A stretch of 64,000 nt of DNA from Advenella sp. FME57 (GTDB lineage: Bacteria; Pseudomonadota; Gammaproteobacteria; Burkholderiales; Burkholderiaceae_B): positions 186,001-250,000 of the forward strand of contig NZ_JABUXU010000001.1 of NCBI RefSeq assembly GCF_014897675.1, written 5' to 3'. Below, one piece after another: positions 54,158-64,000 of the stretch (its first letter is position 1; every line of letters starts with the position of its first letter). The position numbers were made by a program, and so were the translations under genes. A model generated the notes under the pieces. It was given only the letters and a program-made list of their open reading frames with translations, was not told the origin of the DNA and did no database searches.

Positions 54158-54718
54158 TCAAACCGTCATGATTTCGGCTTCTTTCTGTGTAACGACCTTG
54201 TCGATTTCGGCAACAAAGCGGTCGGTCATTTTCTGAATAACATCCTGGGCGCGACGATCATCGTCTTCAGATATTTCCTTGTCCTTGAGCAATTTCTTGA
54301 AACTGTCATTCGCATCTCGGCGCAAATTGCGCACGGCAACCTTGGCATCCTCGCCTTCGCTCTTGACCACTTTGGCCAGATCACGGCGACGCTCTTCGGT
54401 CAATGCTGGCATGGGAACGCGGATAGTCTCGCCCATGGATACAGGATTGAGACCCAGATCAGACTCGCGAATCGCCTTTTCAATCGGGCCGGACATCTGC
54501 TTTTCCCAAGGCTGGACACTCAGTGTGCGTGCATCAACAACATTGACTGCGGCGACCTGACTGACCGGCACTGCAGAGCCGTAATAGTCCACATTAACCT
54601 GATCCAGAATGCCGGCGTGCGCACGGCCCGTACGAATTTTGGACAAGTTTGTTTTCAGGGTGTCCAGTGATTTGTTCATGCGGCTCTCGGCCGACTTCTG
54701 CAATTCAGAGATACTCAT
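54158..54718 (-). CDS. frr: Ribosome recycling factor
   Basis: 186 residues, typical length. Motifs are [19 protein letters not shown] and [20 protein letters not shown]. With EF-G it splits post-termination ribosomes. It sits 9 bp after pyrH and starts [14 protein letters not shown]. Confidence 0.98.
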   Translation of the reverse strand: MSISELQKSAESRMNKSLDTLKTNLSKIRTGRAHAGILDQVNVDYYGSAVPVSQVAAVNVVDARTLSVQPWEKQMSGPIEKAIRESDLGLNPVSMGETIRVPMPALTEERRRDLAKVVKSEGEDAKVAVRNLRRDANDSFKKLLKDKEISEDDDRRAQDVIQKMTDRFVAEIDKVVTQKEAEIMTV

Positions 54719-54727
54719 TTCTTTCCT

Positions 54728-55585
<858 letters not shown>

Positions 55586-55642
55586 TTATCGCCGGTCGCG
55601 CCTGCATGCGTTGCTGCAAACCGCAACCGCAATAAAGAGAAG

Positions 55643-56518
55643 TTAGTTACCAGCAGCTGCAGCGGCAACTTCTGCTGCAAAGTCGGTTGATTTCTTTTCA
55701 ATGCCTTCACCGACCACAAACAGAGAGAAGCGATTGATGCTGCTTTTTTTCTCTTTGAGCATTTGCTCAACGCTTTGCTTGTCGTTCTTGACAAAGGGCT
55801 GGTTCATCAACGTTACTTCCTTGAGGAATTTAGCGACAGAACCTTCGACCATTTTGGCAACGATCTCGGCAGGCTTGCCTGACTCGGCCGCTTTCTGCTC
55901 GGCAACAGAGCGTTCGGCATCGATATCAGACTGGGCAACACCTGAGGCATCCAGCGCTTTAGGCTTGGTTGCGGCAACGTGCATGGCCAAGTCCTTACCC
56001 ACTTCGGCATCACCCTTGTAATCAACCAGAACGCCGATACGGCCGCCATGCACATAACTGGCCAGTTGGTCTTCGGTCTCGAAACGGGTGAAACGGCGAA
56101 TGGCCATATTTTCACCCACTTTGCCTACCAGCGCGGCGCGCGTCGTTTCAACCGTGCCCTCGCCCATTGGCAAGTCGGCCAGGGCCGCAACATCGGCAGG
56201 GTTCTTTTCAGCGATCAGCTGGGCGACGCTGTTGACAAAATTGATGAAATCTTCGTTTTTGGCAACAAAGTCTGTTTCGCAATTGACTTCAACAACGGCG
56301 CCAGTTGTTGCTTCAGGAGCAATATACAAGCCAATCAGGCCTTCGGCGGTCACACGCGACGCGGCTTTGTTGGCTTTGCTACCCAGCTTGACACGCAAAA
56401 TTTCTTCCGCGCGCGCCATATCGCCCTCTGCTTCGGAGAGGGCTTTTTTGCATTCCATCATGGGGGCGTCGGTTTTTTCCCGTAACTCTTTGACCATTGA
56501 GGCGGTAATCACAGCCAT
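55643..56518 (-). CDS. tsf: Elongation factor Ts
   Basis: 291 residues. The N-terminal UBA-like domain includes [20 protein letters not shown] with the TDxP motif. The core contains [15 protein letters not shown], contacting EF-Tu, and a coiled coil near residues 190-230. It exchanges GDP on EF-Tu. It is separated from rpsB by a hairpin-containing 193-bp gap. Confidence 0.98.
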   Translation of the reverse strand: MAVITASMVKELREKTDAPMMECKKALSEAEGDMARAEEILRVKLGSKANKAASRVTAEGLIGLYIAPEATTGAVVEVNCETDFVAKNEDFINFVNSVAQLIAEKNPADVAALADLPMGEGTVETTRAALVGKVGENMAIRRFTRFETEDQLASYVHGGRIGVLVDYKGDAEVGKDLAMHVAATKPKALDASGVAQSDIDAERSVAEQKAAESGKPAEIVAKMVEGSVAKFLKEVTLMNQPFVKNDKQSVEQMLKEKKSSINRFSLFVVGEGIEKKSTDFAAEVAAAAAGN

Positions 56519-56669
56519 GATAACTCCAGTTAAATTTATTGAACGATCCTGCTATGGCAGGAAAGAGATGCGACGCGGAACAGGCCCGTGCCACTCGAAA
56601 TAGTGACAATAGCAGGTGCGGATGACATGATAGCGGCAAACCGCGCTGCAAGTATTGCCGGATTTGACG

Positions 56670-56696
56670 AATGCGCCCGTGAGCGACGGGCGCATT
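56670..56696 (-). promoter_or_regulatory. rpsB-tsf intergenic hairpin
   Basis: AATGCGCCCGT and ACGGGCGCATT form an 11-bp perfect stem with a 5-nt loop, starting 15 bp after rpsB. No T run follows, so it may be a partial attenuator or RNase-processing site lowering tsf relative to rpsB, as known for this operon in E. coli. Confidence 0.65.
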
Positions 56697-56711
56697 GTGC
56701 TGCAGTAAAGC

Positions 56712-57461
56712 TTAGTTGTTTTCCGGTACTTCTTCGACGAACTCTTCTTCACCTTCGACGATGGTTTCAACCACGCCGTTCAGATTCTGCTCGCGGCCTT
56801 CCAGAACTGCGTCTGCAATTCCTTTTGCGTACAGCGCGATCGCTTTGGCAGAGTCATCGTTTCCTGGGATCACGTACTCAACACCGTCCGGAGAGTGGTT
56901 GGTATCGACAACTGCGATAACGGGAATACCCAGTGTACGGGCTTCCTGGATGGCGATTTTGTGATACCCGACGTCGATAACGAACAACGCGTCAGGTAAG
57001 GTGTTCATGTCCTTGATGCCGCCGATGGATTTGTTCAGCTTATCCATTTCGCGATCGAACATCAGACCTTCTTTCTTGCTCATGCGCTCTTTGCTGCCGT
57101 CAGCAACAGCCGCTTCCATGTCCTTGAGGCGCTTGATGGACGTTTTGACCGTTTTGAAGTTGGTCATCATGCCGCCCAGCCAGCGGCTGTCTACAAAGGG
57201 CATACCGCAACGTGCCGCTTCTTCGGCAATAATTTCACGGGCAGCGCGTTTTGTTCCCACGAGCAGGATGTTGCCGCCACGAGAGGCAATCTGGCGTGCG
57301 AATTTCTGGGCTTCCAGAAAGCTGGCAACGGTTTTTTCCAGATTGATAATATGGATTTTGTTACGGTGACCGAAAATGTACTGAGACATTTTGGGGTTCC
57401 AGTAACGGGTTTGGTGGCCAAAGTGCACACCAGCTTCAAGCATTTCACGCATTAATGACAT
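56712..57461 (-). CDS. rpsB: 30S ribosomal protein S2
   Basis: 249 residues beginning [25 protein letters not shown] over residues 1-25, with the conserved [14 protein letters not shown] block. Later segments are [16 protein letters not shown] and [12 protein letters not shown]. The acidic C-terminal tail ([15 protein letters not shown]) is typical of beta-proteobacteria. It opens the long leftward cluster. Confidence 0.98.
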   Translation of the reverse strand: MSLMREMLEAGVHFGHQTRYWNPKMSQYIFGHRNKIHIINLEKTVASFLEAQKFARQIASRGGNILLVGTKRAAREIIAEEAARCGMPFVDSRWLGGMMTNFKTVKTSIKRLKDMEAAVADGSKERMSKKEGLMFDREMDKLNKSIGGIKDMNTLPDALFVIDVGYHKIAIQEARTLGIPVIAVVDTNHSPDGVEYVIPGNDDSAKAIALYAKGIADAVLEGREQNLNGVVETIVEGEEEFVEEVPENN

Positions 57462-57924
57462 GATTTATAACTCCAAAGGGTTAAGTTCCAGCACCGTCTT
57501 GATATTGATTTTGTTGTATATAATCAACACCCTAGGAAAAACGGCGCGCTATTAAAATAAAAAACAAACTTCACTGAGACTTTCCAGCATTTTTTCCCGC
57601 CACCCGCTCTGGCCTACCTATGAGTCGTCATGCCTTGACGTCGCATTACCTTGGATACCTGACATCTTGGTATTAATGATTGGCATTAATGCCTTTGGTG
57701 TTAGTATTCACGTCTTTGGTAATAACGTCTTTTGTATTAAAGGCAATCTCAACTTGGCATTACCAATTCTGACGCACGGCTTTGCAAGCCAGGGCCATTG
57801 CCCTGTACACTGTGTGGCACCCCCCGGCAACCCTGATAACTGGCTGCTTTTACCAAAGATTCGCCACACAAATCCGGGAAAGCCTATAATTCTACTATTA
57901 TTTCACTCATTTACTCAAGCAGTT
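57462..57924. other. Non-coding divergent region between rpsB and map
   Basis: This 463-bp AT-rich stretch must hold the leftward promoter and leader of rpsB and the rightward promoter of map. A TATATAAT-like stretch lies near 57516-57523. No supported ORF is present; an in-frame extension of map upstream of 57925 has no conserved sequence. S2 autoregulates its own leader in many bacteria, but I cannot point to a specific structure here. Confidence 0.5.
57667..57764. repeat. Six degenerate TTGG-TATTAA-like repeats
   Basis: Six imperfect copies of TTGG(T/C)(A/G)TTAAT-like sequence begin at about 57667, 57680, 57695, 57716, 57731 and 57754, spaced 13-23 bases. They lie upstream of map. They may be a degenerate minisatellite or a protein-binding array; AT-rich chance similarity is possible. 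Confidence 0.35.
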
Positions 57925-58728
57925 ATGGCCACACTCACAAATCAGCAGGACATTGATGCCATGCGGGCAGCCTGCGAAGACGCCGCCCGGGTCCTCGATC
58001 ATGTCGCCCCTCAAATCAAACCGGGCATGACCACCGGCGAAATCAACAAAATCTGTCACGATTTTATGACAGAGATGGGCGTCGAATCGGCCACCATCGG
58101 CTATCAGCCCCCAGGCTACCCGCCCTTCACCGGCGCCGTATGCACTTCGGTCAACCATGTCATCTGTCATGGCATCCCGGGTGACAAAAAGCTCAAATCG
58201 GGCGATGTGCTCAATATTGACGTCACCATCATCAAGAACGGATGGTTCGGCGATACCAGCCGCATGTTCTACGTGGGCGCCCCGTCCATTCTGGCCCGAC
58301 GCCTGACCGACATCACCTATGAATGCATGTGGCTCGGTATAGAACAAGTGCGTCCCGGCGCAACGCTTGGCGATATCGGCCACGCGATTCAAAAACACGC
58401 TGAAAGCAACGGCTTTTCCGTCGTTCGGGAATATTGCGGACATGGTATCGGCCAGCGCTTTCATGAAGACCCACAAGTGCTCCACTATGGCAAACCCGGC
58501 GAGGGTCTCACTCTGGAACAGGGCATGGTCTTCACCATCGAACCCATGATCAACGCCGGTCGCCGGGAAACGCGGGTATTGGCGGATCAGTGGACTGTGG
58601 TCACCCGCGACCATAGTCTGTCTGCACAGTGGGAGCATACGCTGATCGTGACCGAGAGCGGCTACGATGTATTGACGCGCTCGCCGGGCATGCCTGCCCC
58701 GCCTGCTTTCGTCAAGAGCCTGCCCTGA
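57925..58728 (+). CDS. map: Methionine aminopeptidase, type I
   Basis: 267 residues from MATLTNQQDIDAMRAAC. Metal ligands are visible in order: NIDVTIIKNGWFGDTSRMF (two Asp), EYCGHGIGQRFHEDP (His), FTIEPMINAG (Glu) and QWEHTLIVTESG (Glu). It removes initiator Met from new proteins. It is divergent from rpsB and followed 37 bp later by glnD, the usual order. Confidence 0.97.
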   Translation: MATLTNQQDIDAMRAACEDAARVLDHVAPQIKPGMTTGEINKICHDFMTEMGVESATIGYQPPGYPPFTGAVCTSVNHVICHGIPGDKKLKSGDVLNIDVTIIKNGWFGDTSRMFYVGAPSILARRLTDITYECMWLGIEQVRPGATLGDIGHAIQKHAESNGFSVVREYCGHGIGQRFHEDPQVLHYGKPGEGLTLEQGMVFTIEPMINAGRRETRVLADQWTVVTRDHSLSAQWEHTLIVTESGYDVLTRSPGMPAPPAFVKSLP

Positions 58729-58765
58729 CAGCCAGTTTGCACACCATGAGGCCCGAAGGACATTC

Positions 58766-61369
58766 ATGAACACTGTGAGTCCGGCTACCGCGATCCGTAA
58801 CCGCCTGCAGGCGCAGAAAACACAGGCCGTGGACAATTACCGCCAGCACAGATCGCGTCCGGATTCGCTGCTGGCAGCGCTCAGGAAACACACCGACCAG
58901 GCAATGAAGGAGCTGGCCGCCAGTTTTCCCTTGCCCGCCGGCGCCAGCCTGTGCGCAATCGGCGGATATGGACGGGGCGAACTGTTTCCCTATTCGGATA
59001 TCGATCTGCTTATCCTTTTGCAGCGACCGCCCGAGGATGGCGACAAAGCGCTTCTGGAGCAATTCGTGTCGTCCTTATGGGACCTGGGCCTGGACATCGG
59101 CCATAGCGTGCGGACCATCGACGAATGCCTGAGCGAGAGCGCCGCCGATATCACGATTGAAACCGGCTTGCTTGAATTGCGTTTTATTCTGGGCAATCGC
59201 AAGCTTGTGTCCGCGCTTGAAGCGCGGTTTCGCGAACAGTTGAATCCCCAGGATTTCTTTCTGGCCAAGCAGCTCGAGCTGCAGCAGCGATACGCACGTT
59301 ACAGTGAAACGCCCTATTCGCTTGAACCCAATTGCAAGGAATCACCGGGAGGCCTGCGCGATCTACAGATGATTCGGTGGATCAGTCTAGCTGCCGGGCT
59401 ATCGGGCACCTGGCGCGACCTGGTCACGCACGACATGATGACGCGCGACGAAGCAGCCAAATGCGCCAAATCCGAGCAGGCTTTCAAGCGCTTGCGCATA
59501 GACCTGCATTTGCTTGCGGGAAAACGTGACGACCGCCTGATGTTCCATAATCAGCCGCTGCTGGCCGAGGTATACCGCATCAAGGCCACCGATACCCGGC
59601 GTCCGAGCGAAATTCTCATGCAGCGCTATTACTGGGCCGCCAGAATTGTCTATCTGATGAACCACATCATGATGCAAAGTTTCCGGGAGTACTTTTTCCC
59701 GGTCAAAGATTGCAGTGTCATGATCGATGAAGACTTCTGCCGCGTTGGTCAGCAGCTTGATCTTGTCGCAGACGACGCATTCGAGCGCAAACCGCAACTG
59801 CTTCTGAAAGCCTTTCTGGTATTGCAACAGCACCCGGAAGTCAATGACATGTCGGCCAAGCTACAACGACAGATCTGGAGCTCACGCCACAGGATCGACG
59901 CACAGTTTCGCCGCAATCCGGTGAACAAATGGCTGTTTCTACAAATACTGCAGCAGCCCACCGGCATCGTGCACAGCTTCAGACGAATGACCATGCTCAG
60001 CATTTTGCCCCAGTACATTCCGGTATTTCGGAAAATCGTGGGACAAATGCAGCACGACCTGTTTCACGTATACACCGTTGACCAGCACACACTGATGGTG
60101 ATCCGCAATATTCGCCGCTTCACCATGCCCGAACATGCCCAGGAATATCCGCTGGCCAGCCGGCTGATTGCCGACATGGACCAGCACTGGCTGCTGTATG
60201 TGGCCGCCCTGTTTCATGACATCGCCAAAGGGCGTGGCGGCAATCACTCGACACTGGGTGCATTGGAAGTGCGTAAATTCGCCCGCGACCACAATCTGGA
60301 TCCGCAAGATCGCGCGCTGGTCGAGTTTCTGGTAGTACACCATCTGACTATGTCTGCGTTCGCCCAGAAACGGGATCTGTCCGAGCCCTCGGTTATCCAG
60401 GAGTTTGCCGATATCGTAGGCACGGAACGCCGCCTGACCGCCCTTTATTTGCTCACTGTCGCCGATATTCGCGGCACCAGCCCCAAAGTCTGGAACGCCT
60501 GGAAAGGCAAATTGCTTGAAGACCTGTACCATTACACCCTGACCGCCTTGGGAACCAACGTTTTCGACCGGCAATCGGTACTGACGCAACGCAAGAATGA
60601 CGCGATCGCGCTGGTACGTTTTTCGGGCATCAGCGACGAGGACCGGGATCGGTTCTGGAATACCCTGGATGTAGCCTATTTTTTACGGCACGAAGCCAGA
60701 GATATCGCCTGGCATACCCGCCTTCTGTATCGCATGCTACCGCAGGTAGGGGCCCAGGTCCGCGCCCGTCCTACCGAAAATAACGAAGGCATTCAGGTGA
60801 TGGTGTACACACCCGATCGCCTCGATCTGTTTGAGCAAATCTGCTCGTATTTCTACGAACAACGCATTGATATTCTGGACGCCCGCATCCACACGACGCG
60901 CCAGGGCTACGCGCTGGACAGTTTCGTGGTGGACAGTGCAGCCATTGACGCGGACATCCGCTCCAATGTGCCGCTGATCGAACACGGCTTGCGCAACCGG
61001 CTGAACACGCCGCTGCCGGCACAGAATGAACCCTTGACCTTAAAGAGCAACCGCTATGTCGTGGGCGCCAATGTTCGCCGCTCGCGCACGTTCCCGCTGG
61101 TGCCTCTTATTGAACTTTTGCCTGATGAAAACAGTCAGTATTGGCGATTGTCAATTACAGCGATGGACAGCCCTGGTATTCTTTATGCGCTTGCCAACAC
61201 CTTCAAGCGGCACCAGATTAACCTGCAAATGGCCAAGGTCATGACACTGGGAGACCGGGTCGAGGATATTTTCATTCTCGGCGGCAATGCGCTGGATAAT
61301 CCTCGCACCCAAATGCAGTTTAAACGTGACTTGCTGACCGCAATCAACAACCTGACCGCGCAGAAATAA
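58766..61369 (+). CDS. glnD: Bifunctional uridylyltransferase/uridylyl-removing enzyme
   Basis: 867 residues. The nucleotidyltransferase motif is GGYGRGELFPYSDIDLL at residues 66-82. The HD hydrolase domain has AALFHDIAKGRGGNHS near residue 483. Two C-terminal ACT domains bind glutamine (around 690-760 and 790-865; the second includes TAMDSPGILYALANTF). GlnD reads glutamine and modifies PII to control nitrogen assimilation. Confidence 0.97.
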   Translation: MNTVSPATAIRNRLQAQKTQAVDNYRQHRSRPDSLLAALRKHTDQAMKELAASFPLPAGASLCAIGGYGRGELFPYSDIDLLILLQRPPEDGDKALLEQFVSSLWDLGLDIGHSVRTIDECLSESAADITIETGLLELRFILGNRKLVSALEARFREQLNPQDFFLAKQLELQQRYARYSETPYSLEPNCKESPGGLRDLQMIRWISLAAGLSGTWRDLVTHDMMTRDEAAKCAKSEQAFKRLRIDLHLLAGKRDDRLMFHNQPLLAEVYRIKATDTRRPSEILMQRYYWAARIVYLMNHIMMQSFREYFFPVKDCSVMIDEDFCRVGQQLDLVADDAFERKPQLLLKAFLVLQQHPEVNDMSAKLQRQIWSSRHRIDAQFRRNPVNKWLFLQILQQPTGIVHSFRRMTMLSILPQYIPVFRKIVGQMQHDLFHVYTVDQHTLMVIRNIRRFTMPEHAQEYPLASRLIADMDQHWLLYVAALFHDIAKGRGGNHSTLGALEVRKFARDHNLDPQDRALVEFLVVHHLTMSAFAQKRDLSEPSVIQEFADIVGTERRLTALYLLTVADIRGTSPKVWNAWKGKLLEDLYHYTLTALGTNVFDRQSVLTQRKNDAIALVRFSGISDEDRDRFWNTLDVAYFLRHEARDIAWHTRLLYRMLPQVGAQVRARPTENNEGIQVMVYTPDRLDLFEQICSYFYEQRIDILDARIHTTRQGYALDSFVVDSAAIDADIRSNVPLIEHGLRNRLNTPLPAQNEPLTLKSNRYVVGANVRRSRTFPLVPLIELLPDENSQYWRLSITAMDSPGILYALANTFKRHQINLQMAKVMTLGDRVEDIFILGGNALDNPRTQMQFKRDLLTAINNLTAQK

Positions 61370-61376
61370 AACAACA

Positions 61377-62090
61377 ATGAGCATTAATGAATATATCCTG
61401 ATTTTCAGCCGCAGTTTTCTGTTTGTCCTTGCCACGCTGCTGCCTATCGTAAACCCACCCGCAGTTGCGCCCATCTTCCTGACCATGACCGAAGGGGCCA
61501 GCGCCTCAACCCGCAAGCTGCTGGCCAAGCGCATTTCAATCAACGTTTTTGTGATGCTCACGCTTGCCGCGCTGTTTGGCAATATGGTATTGAGTTTTTT
61601 CGGCCTCTCGCTGCCCATTGTCCGTCTCGGTGGCGGCCTGCTGGTCGTGGCCAGTGCCTGGCAACTGGTCAATGCGAAAGATCCGGATACCGATGCCCAT
61701 GAAAAACTGGTGGAAAATTATTCGCAGGAAAAAGTAAAGTCCAGCGCCTTCTACCCGCTCACCTTCCCGATCGCCTGCGGGCCGGGCAGTATATCGGCGG
61801 CTATTACCGTTGGGGCTTCCTTTGATTTTATCAGCGCAGGCGCGGGCGTCATGAGCGTGAGCGCCATGATCCTGGCGGTGATCAGCGTCAGCACTATCCT
61901 GTTTTTCTGCCTGCGTTTTGCCGCGCGCTTTCTTGCCCGTCTGGGCGCTTCAGGGACCGCCGTATTCATGCGGCTGTCCGCTTTCATTCTGCTGTGTATC
62001 GGCGTCCAGATTATGTGGGACGGCGCACATGAGCTGATCATGCGCCTGTTTGCCGATATTTATTCAACCTACTCCAGAACCTCTCTATGA
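61377..62090 (+). CDS. MarC-family integral membrane protein
   Basis: 237 residues with six predicted membrane helices. Family motifs include LLPIVNPPAVAPIFLTMTEG and PLTFPIACGPGSISAAITVG. The function is unknown; an early link to multidrug resistance in E. coli was withdrawn. It starts 7 bp after glnD and overlaps dsbB by ATGA. Confidence 0.9.
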   Translation: MSINEYILIFSRSFLFVLATLLPIVNPPAVAPIFLTMTEGASASTRKLLAKRISINVFVMLTLAALFGNMVLSFFGLSLPIVRLGGGLLVVASAWQLVNAKDPDTDAHEKLVENYSQEKVKSSAFYPLTFPIACGPGSISAAITVGASFDFISAGAGVMSVSAMILAVISVSTILFFCLRFAARFLARLGASGTAVFMRLSAFILLCIGVQIMWDGAHELIMRLFADIYSTYSRTSL

Positions 62091-62572
62091 CCCAGTCTCG
62101 CCTGAATCTCATTGCCCTGCTCTGCCTGCTTGCATTGGCTGTTGCACTTGTCAGCCAGCATGTTTTCAACATGCCGCCTTGCGCATGGTGTGTGCTGCAG
62201 CGGCTCATTCTGTTGCTTATCGCGGGGGTCTGCCTGCTGGGCAACCTGATTCCGGGGGCTGCAAAGCGCATGATGGCCCTGTTGTCCTTCGCATTGTCCA
62301 TCGCCGGTATCGTAGCAGCATGGTATCAGCATACGGTTGCGGCAGAAATGGTGTCATGCGACCGTACATTTGCTGACATATTTATGTCCAGAACCACCGG
62401 ACTCGATAGCCTGGCGCCCTGGCTTTTCGGCATTTATGCCACCTGCATGGACGCCAAAGTGAGTGTGCTTGGCGTTGAATATGTCCTGTGGGCGTTACTG
62501 TTGTTTGTCGTATTGCTCGTGTTGAGTGGCTACGCATTGTTCGGGAAAACACAGCGCACTTCCCGCATATAG
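62087..62572 (+). CDS. dsbB: Disulfide bond formation protein DsbB
   Basis: 161 residues with four membrane helices. Redox pairs are C32-A-W-C35 in MPPCAWCVLQR and C91/C120 in the second periplasmic loop (VSCDRT and YATCMDA). It reoxidises DsbA and passes electrons to quinone. Its start overlaps the marC-family stop. Confidence 0.94.
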   Translation: MTQSRLNLIALLCLLALAVALVSQHVFNMPPCAWCVLQRLILLLIAGVCLLGNLIPGAAKRMMALLSFALSIAGIVAAWYQHTVAAEMVSCDRTFADIFMSRTTGLDSLAPWLFGIYATCMDAKVSVLGVEYVLWALLLFVVLLVLSGYALFGKTQRTSRI

Positions 62573-62605
62573 CATAACAGCCTCCGGCGTCGGCCGCAGA
62601 CCGTT

Positions 62606-63832
62606 TTAGTGATGACCCGCCGACGCATCCGAGGCCAATACGTTATGCGACAGGCGCCGGTCCTGTTTCATGCCGAACCATAATCCAGCCTGACCCAGGA
62701 TAGCGGTGCATGCAAGCACCGTAAATGCCGTGAGCGCGGGATCATCTCCAAGCCCGACCAGCGACGTACAGATGGCCCCCACCAACATTTGTGTAAAACC
62801 ATACAAGCCTGCTGCCGAGCCAATCAAATGACGATCCACACTCAGCCCCTTGGTCAGGGCCGCCGGGCTTGCAATGCCAGCGCCGATTGCAAATACGAAC
62901 ATCAGCGCTGTCACGCTAACGATATGCAGCAGATCGGCCAGCGTAGAGGCCAGCAGCAGCAAGGCCGCAACAACACTTAGCGCATTGCCGCCAATCAGCA
63001 GTCGCTCAAGCGAATAGCGACCGATCAGTTGCCGCGTCGCCGCATTTCCTACCGACAGCCCAACGATCAACAGGGCCAGATATATGCCTACTTCTTGTAC
63101 GGATCGATGCAAATCCATCGTAATGATGAAAGGCGCGGCGGCAATAAAGGAATAAATGGCAGTCGTGGCGCAGCCACCGCCAAACGCATAAGCCAGAAAC
63201 GACGGAGAACGCAGCAACGATTTGTAATCCAAGGCCAAAGCGGCCGGCCTCACTTTACCCGTTGGCGCACCGGTTTCCGGCAGCAATCGCCAGGTCGAAA
63301 GCAAAGTAATGACGCCCAGCAATACGAGTGCATAGAAAACAGCGCGCCAACCGAATTGCAAGGTAAGGAACGACCCTAGCAACGGGGCCAGACCCGGCCC
63401 GGCCATCATGATCAGGTTGAGTAACGCCTGGTCCTTGACCGCACTATCGCCTGCCGCCGTATCGCGTACAATGGCCCGCCCCAGCGCCAGGCCGGCACAT
63501 CCGCCCAACGCCTGAAACAGCCGCGCCAACACCAGCGTAGACTCGCTTTGCGATAAGGCCGCTGCCACGCCGGCCAGCACATAGATCGACAGGCCGGCAA
63601 GCAGCATCGGGCGCCGGCCGAACCCATCCGAGAGCGGACCATAGATCAGCTGGCCGAAAGCCAGGCCAAGTATATACAGGCTGATCGTCATTTGCATGGC
63701 GCTCATGCTGGCGCCAAGATCGGCCGCAGCATCCGGCATGGCCGGCACAAACATATGCATGGCCAGGGTGCCGCTCAGCGTTACCAGCACCAACAGCCAC
63801 AATGGCGCGCGTATGACGATTTTTTCAGGCAT
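62606..63832 (-). CDS. MFS multidrug transporter, Bcr/CflA type
   Basis: 408 residues starting MPEKIVIRAPLWLLVLV, chosen over upstream in-frame Mets that overlap another coding frame. Twelve membrane helices are predicted. Motif A is seen in YGPLSDGFGRRPMLLAGL near residue 70, and Bcr-type LGRAIVRDTAAGD follows. It expels drugs such as bicyclomycin or chloramphenicol in exchange for protons. Its start overlaps the end of the gene at 63825. Confidence 0.9.
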   Translation of the reverse strand: MPEKIVIRAPLWLLVLVTLSGTLAMHMFVPAMPDAAADLGASMSAMQMTISLYILGLAFGQLIYGPLSDGFGRRPMLLAGLSIYVLAGVAAALSQSESTLVLARLFQALGGCAGLALGRAIVRDTAAGDSAVKDQALLNLIMMAGPGLAPLLGSFLTLQFGWRAVFYALVLLGVITLLSTWRLLPETGAPTGKVRPAALALDYKSLLRSPSFLAYAFGGGCATTAIYSFIAAAPFIITMDLHRSVQEVGIYLALLIVGLSVGNAATRQLIGRYSLERLLIGGNALSVVAALLLLASTLADLLHIVSVTALMFVFAIGAGIASPAALTKGLSVDRHLIGSAAGLYGFTQMLVGAICTSLVGLGDDPALTAFTVLACTAILGQAGLWFGMKQDRRLSHNVLASDASAGHH

Positions 63833-64000
63833 GAGAATCGGTGCCATCCGTATCAGACCAGAGCGCGCCGTCCAGTGATTCCAGTGTGTCCAGAAGCTGT
63901 TGCAATACCGTTCGGGTTGTTTCCAGATCTGCGTCATCAATATCCAGGAATAGGCGACGCCGGCCTTCATGCACTACCCGCTCGACGCTGGATACTGTTT
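63825..64000 (-). CDS. C-terminal part of an unidentified protein, cut by window edge
   Basis: Reading leftward from the window end, an open frame runs TVSSVERVVHEGRR...LFLDIDDADLETT...DGALWSDTDGTDSHA and stops at 63825, overlapping the MFS start by eight bases. It encodes about 57 visible residues, acidic and helical. I cannot assign a function. The overlap suggests co-translation with the transporter. Confidence 0.55.
   Translation of the reverse strand, partial: TVSSVERVVHEGRRRLFLDIDDADLETTRTVLQQLLDTLESLDGALWSDTDGTDSHA

Overview
The window is about 64 kb of a betaproteobacterial chromosome, most likely from the Alcaligenaceae and perhaps Advenella-like. That placement is an inference. It rests on three Bug-type periplasmic receptors, the gene order rpsB-tsf-pyrH-frr-uppS-cdsA-dxr-rseP-bamA-skp-lpxD-fabZ-lpxA-lpxB-rnhB followed nearby by a SpoU methylase and ppsR/ppsA, and moderate GC content. 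I see no rRNA or tRNA genes, CRISPR array, prophage or intact insertion sequence.

Bases 1-21,000 form an accessory catabolic and transport region. It opens with a heme-oxygenase-like iron redox enzyme (cut by the window edge) fused by overlap to an unrecognised partner. Next come a Bug receptor divergent from a LacI regulator, an RraA/HMG-aldolase-like gene behind a strong promoter that carries a LacI-type palindrome, and an AlkA-like glycosylase. A GntR regulator stands divergent to a sugar ABC importer whose two permeases are fused into one 676-residue protein, with a SMP-30 lactonase. A five-gene leftward set follows (RraA-like aldolase, 2-hydroxyacid dehydrogenase, Bug receptor, FMN hydroxyacid oxidase, secreted M20 peptidase). 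It is divergent from a LysR regulator, with a perfect 14-bp inverted repeat between them. A DMT exporter and a third Bug receptor close the region.

Bases 21,000-36,600 hold housekeeping and stress genes: an RhtA-like exporter, glutathione peroxidase and a GST; crcB behind a recognisable fluoride riboswitch with its own terminator; glutamate dehydrogenase with a TTG start; and a secreted unknown with an ankyrin lipoprotein. After these come tatD-holB-tmk-mltG, ygfZ, a 3-hydroxyisobutyryl-CoA hydrolase-like gene, ratA-rnfH divergent from smpB, an SPFH/NfeD pair and a small FKBP isomerase.

Bases 36,800-64,000 are core genome: ppsA and its regulator ppsR facing away from each other across an 18-bp-arm hairpin; a SpoU methylase whose ribosome binding site lies inside a terminator; a membrane fatty acid desaturase; and the long leftward translation, isoprenoid, phospholipid, outer-membrane and lipid A cluster from rpsB to rnhB. 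Facing rightward from the rpsB promoter region are map, glnD, a marC-family gene and dsbB. A Bcr/CflA-type drug exporter and the tail of an unknown gene end the window.

The most notable items are the fluoride riboswitch, the LysR-linked hydroxyacid module, the fused double permease, the LacI-type promoter/operator, the ppsA leader hairpin, and the heme-oxygenase-like enzyme with its unknown partner.
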